From assembly GCA_030066985.1 (NCBI GenBank), contig JASJAN010000025.1, positions 62,001 through 126,000 of the forward strand: a stretch of 64,000 nt of DNA, read 5' to 3'. Of this stretch, positions 1-8,593 are shown piece after piece. How positions within the stretch are numbered: the first letter of the stretch is position 1; every line of letters starts with the position of its first letter. The translations under genes were made by a program, and so were the position numbers. Source of the DNA: Desulfobacterales bacterium. GTDB taxonomy: Bacteria > Desulfobacterota > Desulfobacteria > Desulfobacterales > JAHEIW01. The notes under the pieces are model-generated. The model saw only the letters and a list, made by a program, of their open reading frames with translations. It was not told the DNA's origin and ran no database searches.

Positions 1-89
1 GAATCGTAAAAGGCATACCGGATATATTGGATGTCACTGTTCATGTGGACCCACCGGAAAAAGCGCTTCAGGAAATGGACTTGCATTGA
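1..89 (+). CDS. C-terminal end of a cation diffusion facilitator (CDF) transporter, partial
   Basis: An open frame enters from the left edge (first full codon at position 3) and stops at TGA 87-89. The 28 visible residues include IPDILDVTVHVDPPEK, which resembles the end of the cytoplasmic C-terminal domain of CDF metal efflux proteins, where an HVDP-like motif closes the last beta strand. The transmembrane part lies outside the window. The gene runs in the same direction as the secretion operon but is separated from it by 232 bases. The family assignment rests on a short tail and is tentative. Confidence 0.5.
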   Translation, partial: IVKGIPDILDVTVHVDPPEKALQEMDLH

Positions 90-201
90 TAAGCCAGGCA
101 AAAACAGACCTGCAGTATTATATTTTAAAGAGCTACATCTTGCATGAAAATTATTGAAAAGGTAAAATTGCCTTAATTGCCAGCAAGATTATCAAATTGT
201 G

Positions 202-230
202 TGGATCAGAAAAAACCGATCGGTTATAAT
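202..230 (+). promoter_or_regulatory. Possible promoter of the type II secretion operon
   Basis: A perfect TATAAT lies at 225-230, 92 bases before the gspF start. The -35 position with 17-base spacing reads TGGATC, a poor match, so the -10 box is the only strong evidence. No other promoter-like element is obvious between the upstream stop codon and gspF. Confidence 0.35.
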
Positions 231-321
231 AGACAGAACGCAAACATCATTCTGGACATCGGAAATCTTATAGCTGCTGCTGTTTCCATGGCCGACTTGC
301 AAATTACGGAGTAACTGTAAA

Positions 322-1548
322 ATGCCCGTTTTTGAATACACCGCCCTGGATGCCAAAGGCAAAATGACATCCGGCATCATCGATGCGGACGGTGCCCGTG
401 CTGCTCGACAAAAGTTAAGGGCCAACGGCATCTTTCCGGTTGATGTCAAAGAAGCCCAGGAAAAACCGGAAAAAAAGACCGAACGGGTGACCGATCTATC
501 GCGCTACCTGCGGCGGGTTAAGCCGTCTGAAATTGCGATTATGACGCGACAGCTGTCCACCTTGATCACAGCCGGTTTTCCGTTGGTCTCCGCCATTGAC
601 GCCCTTGTGCCCCAGACCAAATCCCACCAACTCAAAACCGTCTTGGCACAGGTCAAGGATGCCATTGTCGAGGGACAGAGTTTTGCGCAGGCCTTGTCGC
701 AATATCCTAAGATCTTTTCAGAGCTTTTTGTGAATATGGTGCGTGCCGGGGAGACGTCTGGCACGCTGGAAATTGTACTCGAGCGATTGGCTGATATTAC
801 TGAAAAGCAGCAGGATTTGACCAATCGGATTCAGACCGCCCTGGCATACCCGATATTTATGTGCGTGATCGGAACGATCGTTTTGTTTGTACTCTTAACT
901 TACATTGTTCCTAGCATCACCTCTATATTTTTGGATATGGGCCAGACATTGCCAACACCGACCCGCATATTAATCTTCTTAAGTGGTTTTTTTAAATCAT
1001 TTTGGTGGGTTATCCTGATCGCCATCTTTGGCGCAGCCATTGCTTTGCACCGCGCAAAAAAGACGGAAAAAGGGCGTTATGCCTACGATAAAACCGTGCT
1101 GGCAATGCCCGGATTTGGTGTTTTGGCAAAAAAACTGGCTGTGGCCCGTTTTACGCGCACCCTGGGCTCATTGCTTGAAAACGGTGTCTCCATGTTAATC
1201 GCGTTGGACATTGTCAAAAATATTGCCGGCAATGTGCTGCTTTCCAATGCCATTCAAAATGCGGCGCAGGAAGTCGGTAAGGGCCAAGCTTTGTGGGCGG
1301 CTTTGAATGAAGCTCAAGTTTTTCCACAATTGTCAATTCAAATGATTCAGGTGGGCGAACAAAGCGGCGAATTGGAAGGGATGCTCAATAAAATCGCTGA
1401 TGTTTTTGAAAAAGAAGTCGAAAATACGATCATGCGCCTGACATCTTATCTGGAGCCAGTCATGATTCTGGTAATGGGCTGTATTGTCGGATTTATTGTG
1501 CTGTCGATTTGTTTGCCTATTTTTGAAATGAACACGCTCATCAAATAA
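322..1548 (+). CDS. gspF: Type II secretion system inner-membrane platform protein GspF
   Basis: GspF is the polytopic inner-membrane core of the type II secretion platform, contacting the ATPase GspE and GspL. The 408-residue product has the family's usual length, with two T2SSF domains (about 70-193 and 272-395), each followed by hydrophobic segments (about 177-200, 218-240 and 375-398). The N-terminal [14 protein letters not shown] is the typical opening of this family. A GGAG sequence at 308-311 precedes the ATG by ten bases. It is the first gene of the operon here, whereas many proteobacterial gsp operons begin with gspC and gspD; these lie at the far end in this window. Confidence 0.96.
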   Translation: MPVFEYTALDAKGKMTSGIIDADGARAARQKLRANGIFPVDVKEAQEKPEKKTERVTDLSRYLRRVKPSEIAIMTRQLSTLITAGFPLVSAIDALVPQTKSHQLKTVLAQVKDAIVEGQSFAQALSQYPKIFSELFVNMVRAGETSGTLEIVLERLADITEKQQDLTNRIQTALAYPIFMCVIGTIVLFVLLTYIVPSITSIFLDMGQTLPTPTRILIFLSGFFKSFWWVILIAIFGAAIALHRAKKTEKGRYAYDKTVLAMPGFGVLAKKLAVARFTRTLGSLLENGVSMLIALDIVKNIAGNVLLSNAIQNAAQEVGKGQALWAALNEAQVFPQLSIQMIQVGEQSGELEGMLNKIADVFEKEVENTIMRLTSYLEPVMILVMGCIVGFIVLSICLPIFEMNTLIK

Positions 1549-1591
1549 TGGTGCGGACATCATACAACTTGCAAGAGAAGGGAAATGGGAT

Positions 1592-2041
1592 ATGAGGACC
1601 ATATCTAGCAATGACAACCGGGGGTTTACGTTAATTGAATTAATGGTTGTTGTCATCATATTGGGCATCCTGGCGCTTTATGTAGGCCCCAAAATAATGG
1701 GAGAACCCGATAAAGCCAAGCGTGTTAAGGCCCAATTGGATATTGCCACCTTTGAGACGGCTTTAAAAATGTACAAGCTCGATAATGGCATTTACCCGTC
1801 AACCGATCAGGGGCTTCAGGCGCTGGTCGAAAAGCCAGAAACCGGCACAATTCCCCCGAAATGGCGCGAAGGCGGATATCTTGAGAAACGCAAGGTGCCC
1901 AAAGATCCCTGGGGAAACGAATTCGTGTATATTGCACCGGGTGTAAACGGCGACTATGATTTGATCTCCTATGGCAAAGACGGCGTCCCTGGCGGCGAGG
2001 GGGAGGATAATAGGGACGTTAATAACTGGGAACTCGAGTAG
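1592..2041 (+). CDS. gspG: Major pseudopilin GspG
   Basis: This is the main subunit of the periplasmic pseudopilus. The leader ends in the prepilin peptidase site G11|F12 followed by TLIEL, with the conserved Glu at mature position 5 (E16), then a hydrophobic helix. The C-terminal half carries the T2SSG signature, including [11 protein letters not shown] and [10 protein letters not shown], and an acidic calcium-loop-like tail ([16 protein letters not shown]). The length of 149 residues is normal. A GAAGGGAAATGGG stretch upstream gives a ribosome site. The TAG stop overlaps by one base the first base of a long palindromic element. A separate prepilin peptidase, needed for maturation, is not in this window. 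Confidence 0.97.
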   Translation: MRTISSNDNRGFTLIELMVVVIILGILALYVGPKIMGEPDKAKRVKAQLDIATFETALKMYKLDNGIYPSTDQGLQALVEKPETGTIPPKWREGGYLEKRKVPKDPWGNEFVYIAPGVNGDYDLISYGKDGVPGGEGEDNRDVNNWELE

Positions 2042-2181
2042 TTTGCTGTCAGAAACGGCCCTTTTGCGCAATCTCTGTGTCAATCAGGGAATTGCATTGT
2101 GCGGCGTACTAAAGGTACGCCTCCGCCCAATTCCCTGATTTTCGTGACCTTGCACAAAATGGCTCGACTCTGACAGCAAAC
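2041..2181. repeat. 141-bp imperfect palindrome between gspG and gspH
   Basis: Outer arms at 2041-2053 (GTTTGCTGTCAGA) and 2169-2181 are perfect reverse complements. A second perfect pair of 13 bases lies at 2082-2094 and 2128-2140 (AATCAGGGAATTG and its complement). A third stem, GGCGTAC at 2103-2109 with GTACGCC at 2115-2121, closes the centre. The regions between are imperfectly complementary, so the transcript could fold into one long hairpin. There is no reading frame. The form suggests a non-autonomous MITE- or REP-like element, which could also act as a processing or attenuation point inside the secretion mRNA. Confidence 0.8.
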
Positions 2182-2248
2182 TCAAATTCTTCTACATCAA
2201 AAGATTTCTAATTTAAAAAACGAAAACATTAAATTTAATATAAGCGAA

Positions 2249-2806
2249 ATGCGCTCAATAGCTTTGAGAAAGGAATTGAATCAACGCAACGGACCACGGA
2301 CGACCTGCAACGGACAGTTGAGTGGGTTTACATTAATGGAACTGATTGTGGTCATGGCGCTGCTGGGCATCATGCTCGTGTTTAGCGTCCCCCGCCTGCA
2401 TAAAACCTTCTTTTTGGACGAAAGCAAGGCCAGTTCCCGATGGATCATCGGTAAAATCCAGGCATCAAAGGAAGCGGCGGTCCGAAACCAGATGCAATAT
2501 ACGCTGCATTTCGATCTGGATACCGACCATTACTGGGAAACCGATGAATCAATGCCGGCCACGGATCAAGAAGAGGCCGCCATTCATACCCAGCCGCTTC
2601 CGGACGGCCTTAAAATTGCAGATATCGAATTTCCCATACGCGGAAAAGTCAGCTCCGGTCGGACTGATATTAGCTTTTACAAAAACGGCACCTCGGATAA
2701 GGCCCTGATTCACGTGCAAGACGGCGATAATTTCGTGACGTATCTTATCGAGCCTTTTCTTTCAGAGGTGACGCGCTATGAGACTTACGCCGGTTTTGAC
2801 AATTAG
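2249..2806 (+). CDS. gspH: Minor pseudopilin GspH
   Basis: A minor pseudopilin thought to join the tip complex of the pseudopilus. The prepilin cleavage site is G26|F27 with TLMEL and Glu5 (E31), followed by a hydrophobic helix (VVMALLGIMLVFSVP). The remaining 140 residues are rich in beta strands, as expected for the GspH/FimT fold. The total of 185 residues is typical. No good ribosome site precedes the ATG at 2249, and the upstream sequence is very AT-rich; a start slightly downstream cannot be excluded, but no nearby ATG keeps a basic leader. The 207-base gap to gspG is filled mostly by the palindromic element. Confidence 0.9.
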   Translation: MRSIALRKELNQRNGPRTTCNGQLSGFTLMELIVVMALLGIMLVFSVPRLHKTFFLDESKASSRWIIGKIQASKEAAVRNQMQYTLHFDLDTDHYWETDESMPATDQEEAAIHTQPLPDGLKIADIEFPIRGKVSSGRTDISFYKNGTSDKALIHVQDGDNFVTYLIEPFLSEVTRYETYAGFDN

Positions 2807-3099
2807 ACGACATATATTACCTGAATTTTGCACGAGTCACCTATTAACCAGTACCTTCATATCCCCCTTCATATTTAAGGAAAGCGGCGCGGCAATACCC
2901 GCGAACGGGCTATCACGTCATTTAAATTTATCATCCGTCCGCTAAGGGCGGACAGGTCGACGCCTTTCATCTGTATGATTCAAATTCAAACTGTTTAAGA
3001 ATGGCAAAAAATGTTCCCTTTTTTTAAAAAAAAGGTTGGATGTTGGTGTCAAATTTTGTATAATATAAATTTAAACCCTGTATAAAAAAGTGCACATTA
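2807..3099. other. Non-coding spacer between gspH and gspI
   Basis: A 293-base gap without a credible gene. It holds the inverted repeat GTCCGCTAAGGGCGGAC (2937-2953), related to the TCCGCC/GGCGGA core palindromes found elsewhere in the window, and an AT-rich stretch just before gspI with A and T runs at 3000-3090. No clear promoter is visible. Confidence 0.6.
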
Positions 3100-3525
3100 A
3101 TGGCGACCTATAAAAGGCACCCGTTCAAAAAATCTTGCGGCATTCAACGCCGGGCATGCGGTTTCACGCTGTTCGAGGTCTTGGTGGCCATGGCCGTCCT
3201 GTCCATCGTGCTGGTGAGCGTCTATCGTATGCATTCCCAGACCTTAACGATGAACACCGCGGCCCGCTTTTATACCCAAGCGCCGTTGCTGGCACAAAAG
3301 AAAATGGCCGAAGTGACCACATCTTCGGCAGGCATTTTCTCATCTGATTCAGGCGATTTCGGTGAAAATTATCCCGGCTACAGCTGGCAGGTGACCACCA
3401 CTGATGTGGCTTCTGAATTACTCGCAGAAGTCGCCAATGATTTAAAACGCATCGACATTAAGGTGTCTTACGCCAACAATCAATTCTCCTTTGATTTAAC
3501 AACTTATCGGTTTCAAAGGGATTAG
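3100..3525 (+). CDS. gspI: Minor pseudopilin GspI
   Basis: The 141-residue product has the prepilin site G21|F22 with TLFEV (E26 is Glu5) and the helix LVAMAVLSIVLVSVYR, followed by a compact domain of the T2SSI type. The motif order FEVLVAMAVLSI is the best discriminator from GspH and GspJ. It should form the tip complex with GspJ and GspK. No strong ribosome site precedes the ATG (AAAGTGCACATTA); the 20-residue basic leader is slightly long. Confidence 0.92.
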   Translation: MATYKRHPFKKSCGIQRRACGFTLFEVLVAMAVLSIVLVSVYRMHSQTLTMNTAARFYTQAPLLAQKKMAEVTTSSAGIFSSDSGDFGENYPGYSWQVTTTDVASELLAEVANDLKRIDIKVSYANNQFSFDLTTYRFQRD

Positions 3526-3540
3526 ACAAATTACGCTTTA

Positions 3541-3575
3541 CAGAGGGCAGATGTCAGAGGACAGAAGACAGAATC
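3541..3575 (+). repeat. Degenerate 7-nt tandem array (CAGAGGA type) entering the gspJ start
   Basis: Five consecutive heptads, CAGAGGG, CAGATGT, CAGAGGA, CAGAAGA and CAGAATC, keep an exact 7-base register. The gspJ ATG at 3551 lies in the second unit, so the first residues of the leader (MSEDRRQNR) are encoded by the array. The same sequence family occurs near 13442, 13501, 13792, 18599 and 19498. Confidence 0.8.
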
Positions 3576-4330
3576 GCGGATCACCCGGGCATCCAATATA
3601 TGCCAGAAGCCGGCCTGCGATAAGACCGGCCAAGTCAAAGCCGGCAACCGGCAGACAGCACCGCGCTGCCGGCTTTACCCTGATGGAAATTTTGATCTCC
3701 ATCGCCATACTGGCCCTTGTTGTGACCACTGCCCTGGCTTCGTTTAATGCTGTTTTTTCAACCACGGATGCGCTCGACGACAGCTCTAAAATTTATGAAA
3801 TGGCCCATACCTGCATGAAACGTTTGGTGCTGGACCTGACATCGATACACATCAGCCAGCGGCCTTTATACAAACCGCCGGAATTTGATCAACCACCGGA
3901 TCCATACCGACTGGTGGCGGCCGCCGAAGAGACCGGTGGCACGGGATTTGCACAAAATTTAAGGTTCACCAGTCGAGCCCACCTGCCCTTTGAAAAAAGT
4001 TCCAGAGATGGAATTGTTGAGATCGTTTATTACGTTCAGGCCAATAAGGACGATCATCTGGAGCTAAAACGTGCGGATAATCCCTATCCGTTTCCCGAAT
4101 TTGAAAAAAAAGGAAGCGATCCGATACTGTGCAAGTACGTCAAATCCTTGTCGTTTAAGTTTTTCGACAAAGATGAAATTGAGTTTGATACCTGGGATTC
4201 GGACGCCGATGAATTTGGTTATGCGACACCGACGGCCATAGCAATCAAACTTGAATTGGCCCACAAGGCCGAAACGCACACTTTTGAGACCATGGTATCC
4301 TTGCCGTTGGTGCGTCAGCGGGCGGAATAA
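3551..4330 (+). CDS. gspJ: Minor pseudopilin GspJ with an unusually long leader
   Basis: GspJ is a core subunit of the pseudopilus tip. Prepilin cleavage is expected at G41|F42 within AGFTLMEI (E46 is Glu5), followed by the helix LISIAILALVVTTALASF and a T2SSJ domain; 259 residues in total. The leader of about 41 residues is long for a prepilin, and its beginning is encoded by a short tandem repeat array. The true start could lie further in, but no alternative ATG precedes the cleavage site in frame, so a GTG/TTG start or this extended leader must be used. AGAGGGCAG upstream could serve as a weak ribosome site. Confidence 0.88.
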   Translation: MSEDRRQNRGSPGHPIYARSRPAIRPAKSKPATGRQHRAAGFTLMEILISIAILALVVTTALASFNAVFSTTDALDDSSKIYEMAHTCMKRLVLDLTSIHISQRPLYKPPEFDQPPDPYRLVAAAEETGGTGFAQNLRFTSRAHLPFEKSSRDGIVEIVYYVQANKDDHLELKRADNPYPFPEFEKKGSDPILCKYVKSLSFKFFDKDEIEFDTWDSDADEFGYATPTAIAIKLELAHKAETHTFETMVSLPLVRQRAE

Positions 4331-4333
4331 CAC

Positions 4334-5416
4334 ATGCTGAACCTAACCAAAACGATCAACAACAACCGGGGCATTGCCCTTTTGCTGGTCATATCCGTGA
4401 CAACCATTCTGATTGCGGCGGCGCTGGAATACAATCGCCGGTCGCGTTTCATGGTACTGTCATCTGTCGTCGCAAGGGATCGACTGACCCTTTCACAGAT
4501 GGCGTCTTCGGGTATCCATGCGGCCATGGCACTGTTGGCCAAGGATCGCGCCGAATCGAATATGGATTCATTGCGGGAAGATTGGGCCAATCCGGATAAA
4601 ATAAAAGAGCTGCTCGATGACATACCATTTGATGAAGGTGAGCTGACGGTTACCATCAGCGATGAAATGGGACGCATTCAAATCAACGCGCTGGTCACAT
4701 CTCCCGATAGTCGCAATTTTGATGACGGCCAGCGCCAAATGCTCGAACGCTATTTAAATTTTTTAAAAGATGAAACAGAAGAAACACCGGAAGACAGCCA
4801 GCCGCCGGCGATTATCAATTCACTCAAGGACTGGCTGGATTCAGGAGACGATGATGCGATTACCGGGCTCAGCGGTGCTGAATCAGCCTATTATCAGGAT
4901 TTGAGCCCATCTTATAACAGTCGCAACGCACCCATAGCTGATATTTATGATCTTTTACTGGTTAAAGGCGTTACACCGGAAATGTTTTACGGCAATGCCG
5001 AAAAACCCGGCATGATAGATGCCTTAACGGTTTTTGGCATGAAACCAGGGGCCGGTACCGGATTTACCTTTTCCGGAAAGATCAATATCAATACGGCTGA
5101 CCTTCCGGTGCTGGTGGCCTTAATGCCGTCCGAAAACCCTGAACTGGCCGCAGCTTTCTATACGTTGCGCGAAGAAATGGCCACCGATAAAAGTGCCCCG
5201 GATTTTTCCAACCCAGCCTGGTATCAGAATATTGCCGCGCTGAGCGGGCTGAACCTGGATTCAAAGCTGCTGACCACCGCAAGTGATATATTTCGGATCG
5301 TATCAGAGGCAAAAGTCAACGATTCCAAATTGATCGCTACGGCTGTGGTTGAACGGCAGAAAAATGAAAATAGCGGCAAATGGACCTGTCAGATCCTTAG
5401 CTGGGACACGCAATAG
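4334..5416 (+). CDS. gspK: Minor pseudopilin GspK
   Basis: GspK caps the pseudopilus and is the largest minor pseudopilin. The 360-residue product starts three bases after the gspJ stop. The cleavage site is G13|I14 with ALLLVISV, and mature position 5 is Leu rather than Glu, which is the normal state of GspK and supports its place at the tip. A helix-hairpin-helix-like region near 250-280 (INTADLPVLVALMP) is typical of T2SSK proteins, as are the acidic insertions around 145-170. Confidence 0.93.
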   Translation: MLNLTKTINNNRGIALLLVISVTTILIAAALEYNRRSRFMVLSSVVARDRLTLSQMASSGIHAAMALLAKDRAESNMDSLREDWANPDKIKELLDDIPFDEGELTVTISDEMGRIQINALVTSPDSRNFDDGQRQMLERYLNFLKDETEETPEDSQPPAIINSLKDWLDSGDDDAITGLSGAESAYYQDLSPSYNSRNAPIADIYDLLLVKGVTPEMFYGNAEKPGMIDALTVFGMKPGAGTGFTFSGKININTADLPVLVALMPSENPELAAAFYTLREEMATDKSAPDFSNPAWYQNIAALSGLNLDSKLLTTASDIFRIVSEAKVNDSKLIATAVVERQKNENSGKWTCQILSWDTQ

Positions 5417-5558
5417 GCATACCGTAAAAATATTTCGAATAAAGTCCTATATTTTTCAAATTTTAGAAAAATGTAATTCACGGCCCCAGACATTGAGTTT
5501 AGGCCAATAAATTGATAAACTATGATATCAGCACCAGTCGGTAAACATTAGAGGAACG

Positions 5559-7010
5559 ATGAGCAGAAAAGTTCTCGGCATCGATATTCGAAATCAGTCA
5601 CTCAGCGCTGTGCTTTTAAACAGCAGCTTGCGCGAGCACCATGTGGATGATTTCATTCATTTGCCATTTTCAGGCCCGGATGACCCCGAAAGAAGTCTGT
5701 CGGCCGCCCTGGAAACGTTGAATGAAAGAATGGACTTAAGCGGCAGTGATTATGTCGTTTCCGTCCCAGCTCACCGGTTTATTTTCCGCAACATGCAGGT
5801 TCCTTTTCATAATGTAAAAAAGATCCGAATGGTTCTGCCGTTTGAGCTTGAGCCCAGTCTCCCTTTTGCGGTCGATGAGCTGGCCATCGATTTTCATCTG
5901 TTAAACGGCGCCCAGTCGGGTGATCAAACCGAACTGATTGCGGCGGCAATAGAAAAAGACCAGTTGACGCCTTACATTGAAGCCCTGGCATCGGTGAACA
6001 TCGATCCGGAAAAACTAACGCTCAGCGGCTTACCCATCGCTTTGTGTCTGGCTCACCAGGCCGATCCGGGGGAAGATCTCATTTATATTGAACTTGATGA
6101 CGCCCATGCCACGCTGTTTGTTCTGGCGGGTGGCCGTCTGCAACTGATACGATCGTTTCCGATACCGGCTAAAGGCCCGTCAAAAACGTCAATGCTGTGC
6201 ATCCAGACCCAGCAGACAATAGCGGCTTTCCAGGAATCATCCGGGATGGACCTTGAGCCCATCGAAGCAGTTATAAGTGGCACCGGTGATGTCAAAACCG
6301 ACCTGGCGGCCACCATTTCAGAAATATTGAAAATACCGGTGAAGGTCGCGTCTATCTCAGAAAGGATGGACATTCCGGTAAAAACGAAAACCGAAAGCCC
6401 TTGGGTGGCGGGTCATATGGATAACGCCCTGGCGCTGGCATTGATGGAAGTTGAGGGCTATGGCGGTTTGAATTTCCATAAGGGCCAATTTGCCGCCCAA
6501 AAATTCTTGGCCAAGCAAAAGAGCGCCCTGATCAAAACCGGCATATTGGCGGCAGCCGTTCTGGTATTGATGTTTTTTAGCCTGATCATGAAAACCTATA
6601 CGTTAAACAATAGCATTGACGCCATCACAGGCCAGATGACCCAGATTTTTAAAGAGACATTTCCAGATGTGAAAACGGTCCGCTACCCTTTTCAGGAAAT
6701 GCAGGCCAAGATGCGCGAGGCCAAAGGTAATACGGCCCTGCAGGGTGAAAGCGGACCGCATGTCCGCAGTATCGACATCATCAACAACATCAGTGAAAAG
6801 ATCCCCGAAAGTATAACGGTCAATCTGAACCGGATGGTCATTCAGCCCGACAATGTGTTAATCTCGGGCACCACTGACGCTTATGACTCGGTGGACACCA
6901 TAAAAAGCAGCCTGGAAGAAATTCAGCAATTTGAAAAGGTCAGTATCAGCTCGGCCAATATAGATCGCTCAGGCAAAGAAGTGCAGTTTATGTTAAAAGT
7001 GGAGCTATAA
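5559..7010 (+). CDS. gspL: Type II secretion assembly protein GspL
   Basis: GspL links the cytoplasmic ATPase GspE to the membrane platform. The N-terminal half (about 1-290) has the actin-like fold of the PilM/GspL type, opening with VLGIDIRNQSLSAVLL and containing YVVSVPAHRFIFRNMQVPF. One transmembrane helix lies near 323-343 (LIKTGILAAAVLVLMFFSLIM), and the C-terminal 130 residues form the periplasmic ferredoxin-like domain. The ATG at 5559 is preceded by GAGGAACG. The length of 483 is somewhat above the family norm. A 142-base AT-rich gap separates it from gspK. Confidence 0.9.
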   Translation: MSRKVLGIDIRNQSLSAVLLNSSLREHHVDDFIHLPFSGPDDPERSLSAALETLNERMDLSGSDYVVSVPAHRFIFRNMQVPFHNVKKIRMVLPFELEPSLPFAVDELAIDFHLLNGAQSGDQTELIAAAIEKDQLTPYIEALASVNIDPEKLTLSGLPIALCLAHQADPGEDLIYIELDDAHATLFVLAGGRLQLIRSFPIPAKGPSKTSMLCIQTQQTIAAFQESSGMDLEPIEAVISGTGDVKTDLAATISEILKIPVKVASISERMDIPVKTKTESPWVAGHMDNALALALMEVEGYGGLNFHKGQFAAQKFLAKQKSALIKTGILAAAVLVLMFFSLIMKTYTLNNSIDAITGQMTQIFKETFPDVKTVRYPFQEMQAKMREAKGNTALQGESGPHVRSIDIINNISEKIPESITVNLNRMVIQPDNVLISGTTDAYDSVDTIKSSLEEIQQFEKVSISSANIDRSGKEVQFMLKVEL

Positions 7011-7032
7011 CATCACGCAAGCAGATTTTCGC

Positions 7033-7584
7033 ATGGAATTTATTAAAAAATACCTGAACCTGAAAAAGCTCAATCGCCGCGAAAAATACATTGTCTATGG
7101 TGTGGGCTGCCTTTTGGGTCTGCTGATTATCGTGCAGTTTGTTATCCGGCCCTTTTTTGCCAGCAAATCTCAGCTGGAGCGAGCCCTGCGAACCAAAAAA
7201 GCTGAGCTCGCCCAAATGCGCGATATGCAGGCTGAGTATGAAACCCTGCGGGGCAAAATGCAAAAGTCCCACATGCGCGCCAGCAAAAGACCAAAAGGGT
7301 TCACGCTGAATTCGTTTCTGGTCCAGCAGGCGGGTCAGGTGGGCATAAAGGACCGCATCAGCTCGATGAAACCATCTAAAACCGTTCAGAAAAACAGTAA
7401 CTTCAAAATTTCACGGGTGGAGATGAAATTGGATGCCATCACCCTCGAGCAACTGACTGCTTATCTGTATGGTGTTGAAACATCAGAAAATATGGTCATG
7501 GTCAAAAAACTGTCGATTTCGAAAAAAGATAAAAAACAGGGCCTCATAAACGTCATTATGCAGGTTGAGACCATTGAAACCTAA
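7033..7584 (+). CDS. gspM: Type II secretion protein GspM
   Basis: A 183-residue bitopic protein: short basic cytoplasmic part, a transmembrane helix at about 20-40 (YIVYGVGCLLGLLIIVQFVIRPFF), a coiled segment (46-75) and a small periplasmic domain. This is the layout of GspM, which pairs with GspL. Sequence conservation in the family is low, so the call leans on size, topology and its place directly after gspL. Confidence 0.82.
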   Translation: MEFIKKYLNLKKLNRREKYIVYGVGCLLGLLIIVQFVIRPFFASKSQLERALRTKKAELAQMRDMQAEYETLRGKMQKSHMRASKRPKGFTLNSFLVQQAGQVGIKDRISSMKPSKTVQKNSNFKISRVEMKLDAITLEQLTAYLYGVETSENMVMVKKLSISKKDKKQGLINVIMQVETIET

Positions 7585-7619
7585 AATAATTTCTAATGGT
7601 CATAAAATGCCATCAGAAA

Positions 7620-7724
7620 TTATTAGTTATTCGTTATTTGTTATTGGTTAGTTGTTAGAAGGGATTAAATTATTTTTTCTATAATCTATGAGCGAACTAA
7701 ACAATTAACACATAACACTTATTG
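7620..7724. repeat. Facing heptad arrays (TTATTAG and CTAAACA types) in front of gspN
   Basis: Six heptads at 7620-7661 (TTATTAG, TTATTCG, TTATTTG, TTATTGG, TTAGTTG, TTAGAAG) are followed 35 bases later by a reverse-oriented set at 7697-7724 (CTAAACA, ATTAACA, CATAACA, CTTATTG). The two sets are roughly complementary and could pair. The second set ends one base before the gspN start codon, leaving no Shine-Dalgarno sequence there. Confidence 0.75.
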
Positions 7725-7725
7725 G

Positions 7726-8589
7726 ATGAAATTTTATAAAACGCGATTTGCCTGGGCTGCATATATTTTGTGCGCTGCCCTGTTATTCTTATATGTGCTT
7801 TTTCCGTCCGATTTGGCAAAAGAATACCTGGCGGATTATATCCGTCAAACCCATCCCAAGGTGACCCTGGAAATTGGCCGCCTCAAGCTGGGATTTCCGC
7901 CGGGCTTAACGCTTTATGACGTTAGTGTGTATCATTCGGGAAGGGCCATTGCCGATGTCGATAAATTGAAAATTTCGCCAGACCTCCTATCCTTATTTTT
8001 GGAAACCACCCGTATCGGGTTCAAGGGCAAGGGCTACGGCGGCAATTTCAAAGGCAATGTGGACATCATCAACCAAACGGATAATCGTGAGATTATCATC
8101 GATGCTGACCTGGCCGGAATACAGGTCAACCAGCTGGAGGCATTGAGCGATTTAACGCGCCACAAAATCTATGGCAACCTGGACGGTACGCTGACATTTA
8201 CGGCCAAAGTGCCCGATCAGGCGCTGGTCGGAGACCTGACCCTGACGGATGGAAAAATTGAAATGGCACCGCCGCTATTGGCACAGCGCGTATTGACTTT
8301 TGACAGCATTGATGCCGAGCTGTCGTTCAACGGCCGCTCACTGACGATTGAACACTGTGAGCTGCACGGCGATCAGCTTGATGGTGCGCTGGCGGGTTCG
8401 ATAAAGTTCAGCCCGCATTCGTCAGGCAAAATTTTGGATTTATCCGGCACTGTCAGGCCGCATGAGGCCTTGCTGGCCCAGATGGGCAAGCAGATCCCGC
8501 AATTGCTGGCCGACAAAACGTTGCAGACTCAGGGCGTTCCCTTTAAGATCAAAGGGCCCATGGATTCGCCCACATATTCTTTTTATTGA
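7726..8589 (+). CDS. gspN: Type II secretion protein GspN
   Basis: A 287-residue protein with one N-terminal signal anchor (about 7-24) and a long beta-rich periplasmic region resembling AsmA-like/GspN proteins (LEIGRLKLGFPPGLTLYDVSVYHSG). GspN is an accessory component found in some type II secretion operons; its exact role is not settled. The ATG lies directly after a heptad repeat array, so translation may rely on an AT-rich unstructured start region rather than a Shine-Dalgarno sequence. The stop codon is four bases before the gspC start. Confidence 0.85.
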   Translation: MKFYKTRFAWAAYILCAALLFLYVLFPSDLAKEYLADYIRQTHPKVTLEIGRLKLGFPPGLTLYDVSVYHSGRAIADVDKLKISPDLLSLFLETTRIGFKGKGYGGNFKGNVDIINQTDNREIIIDADLAGIQVNQLEALSDLTRHKIYGNLDGTLTFTAKVPDQALVGDLTLTDGKIEMAPPLLAQRVLTFDSIDAELSFNGRSLTIEHCELHGDQLDGALAGSIKFSPHSSGKILDLSGTVRPHEALLAQMGKQIPQLLADKTLQTQGVPFKIKGPMDSPTYSFY

Positions 8590-8593
8590 GCCG

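Noticed and set aside
8462-8593. Longer GspC from an upstream ATG
   Set aside because: It would overlap gspN out of frame and adds an Arg/Trp-rich tail unlike GspC; the ATG at 8594 fits the family.
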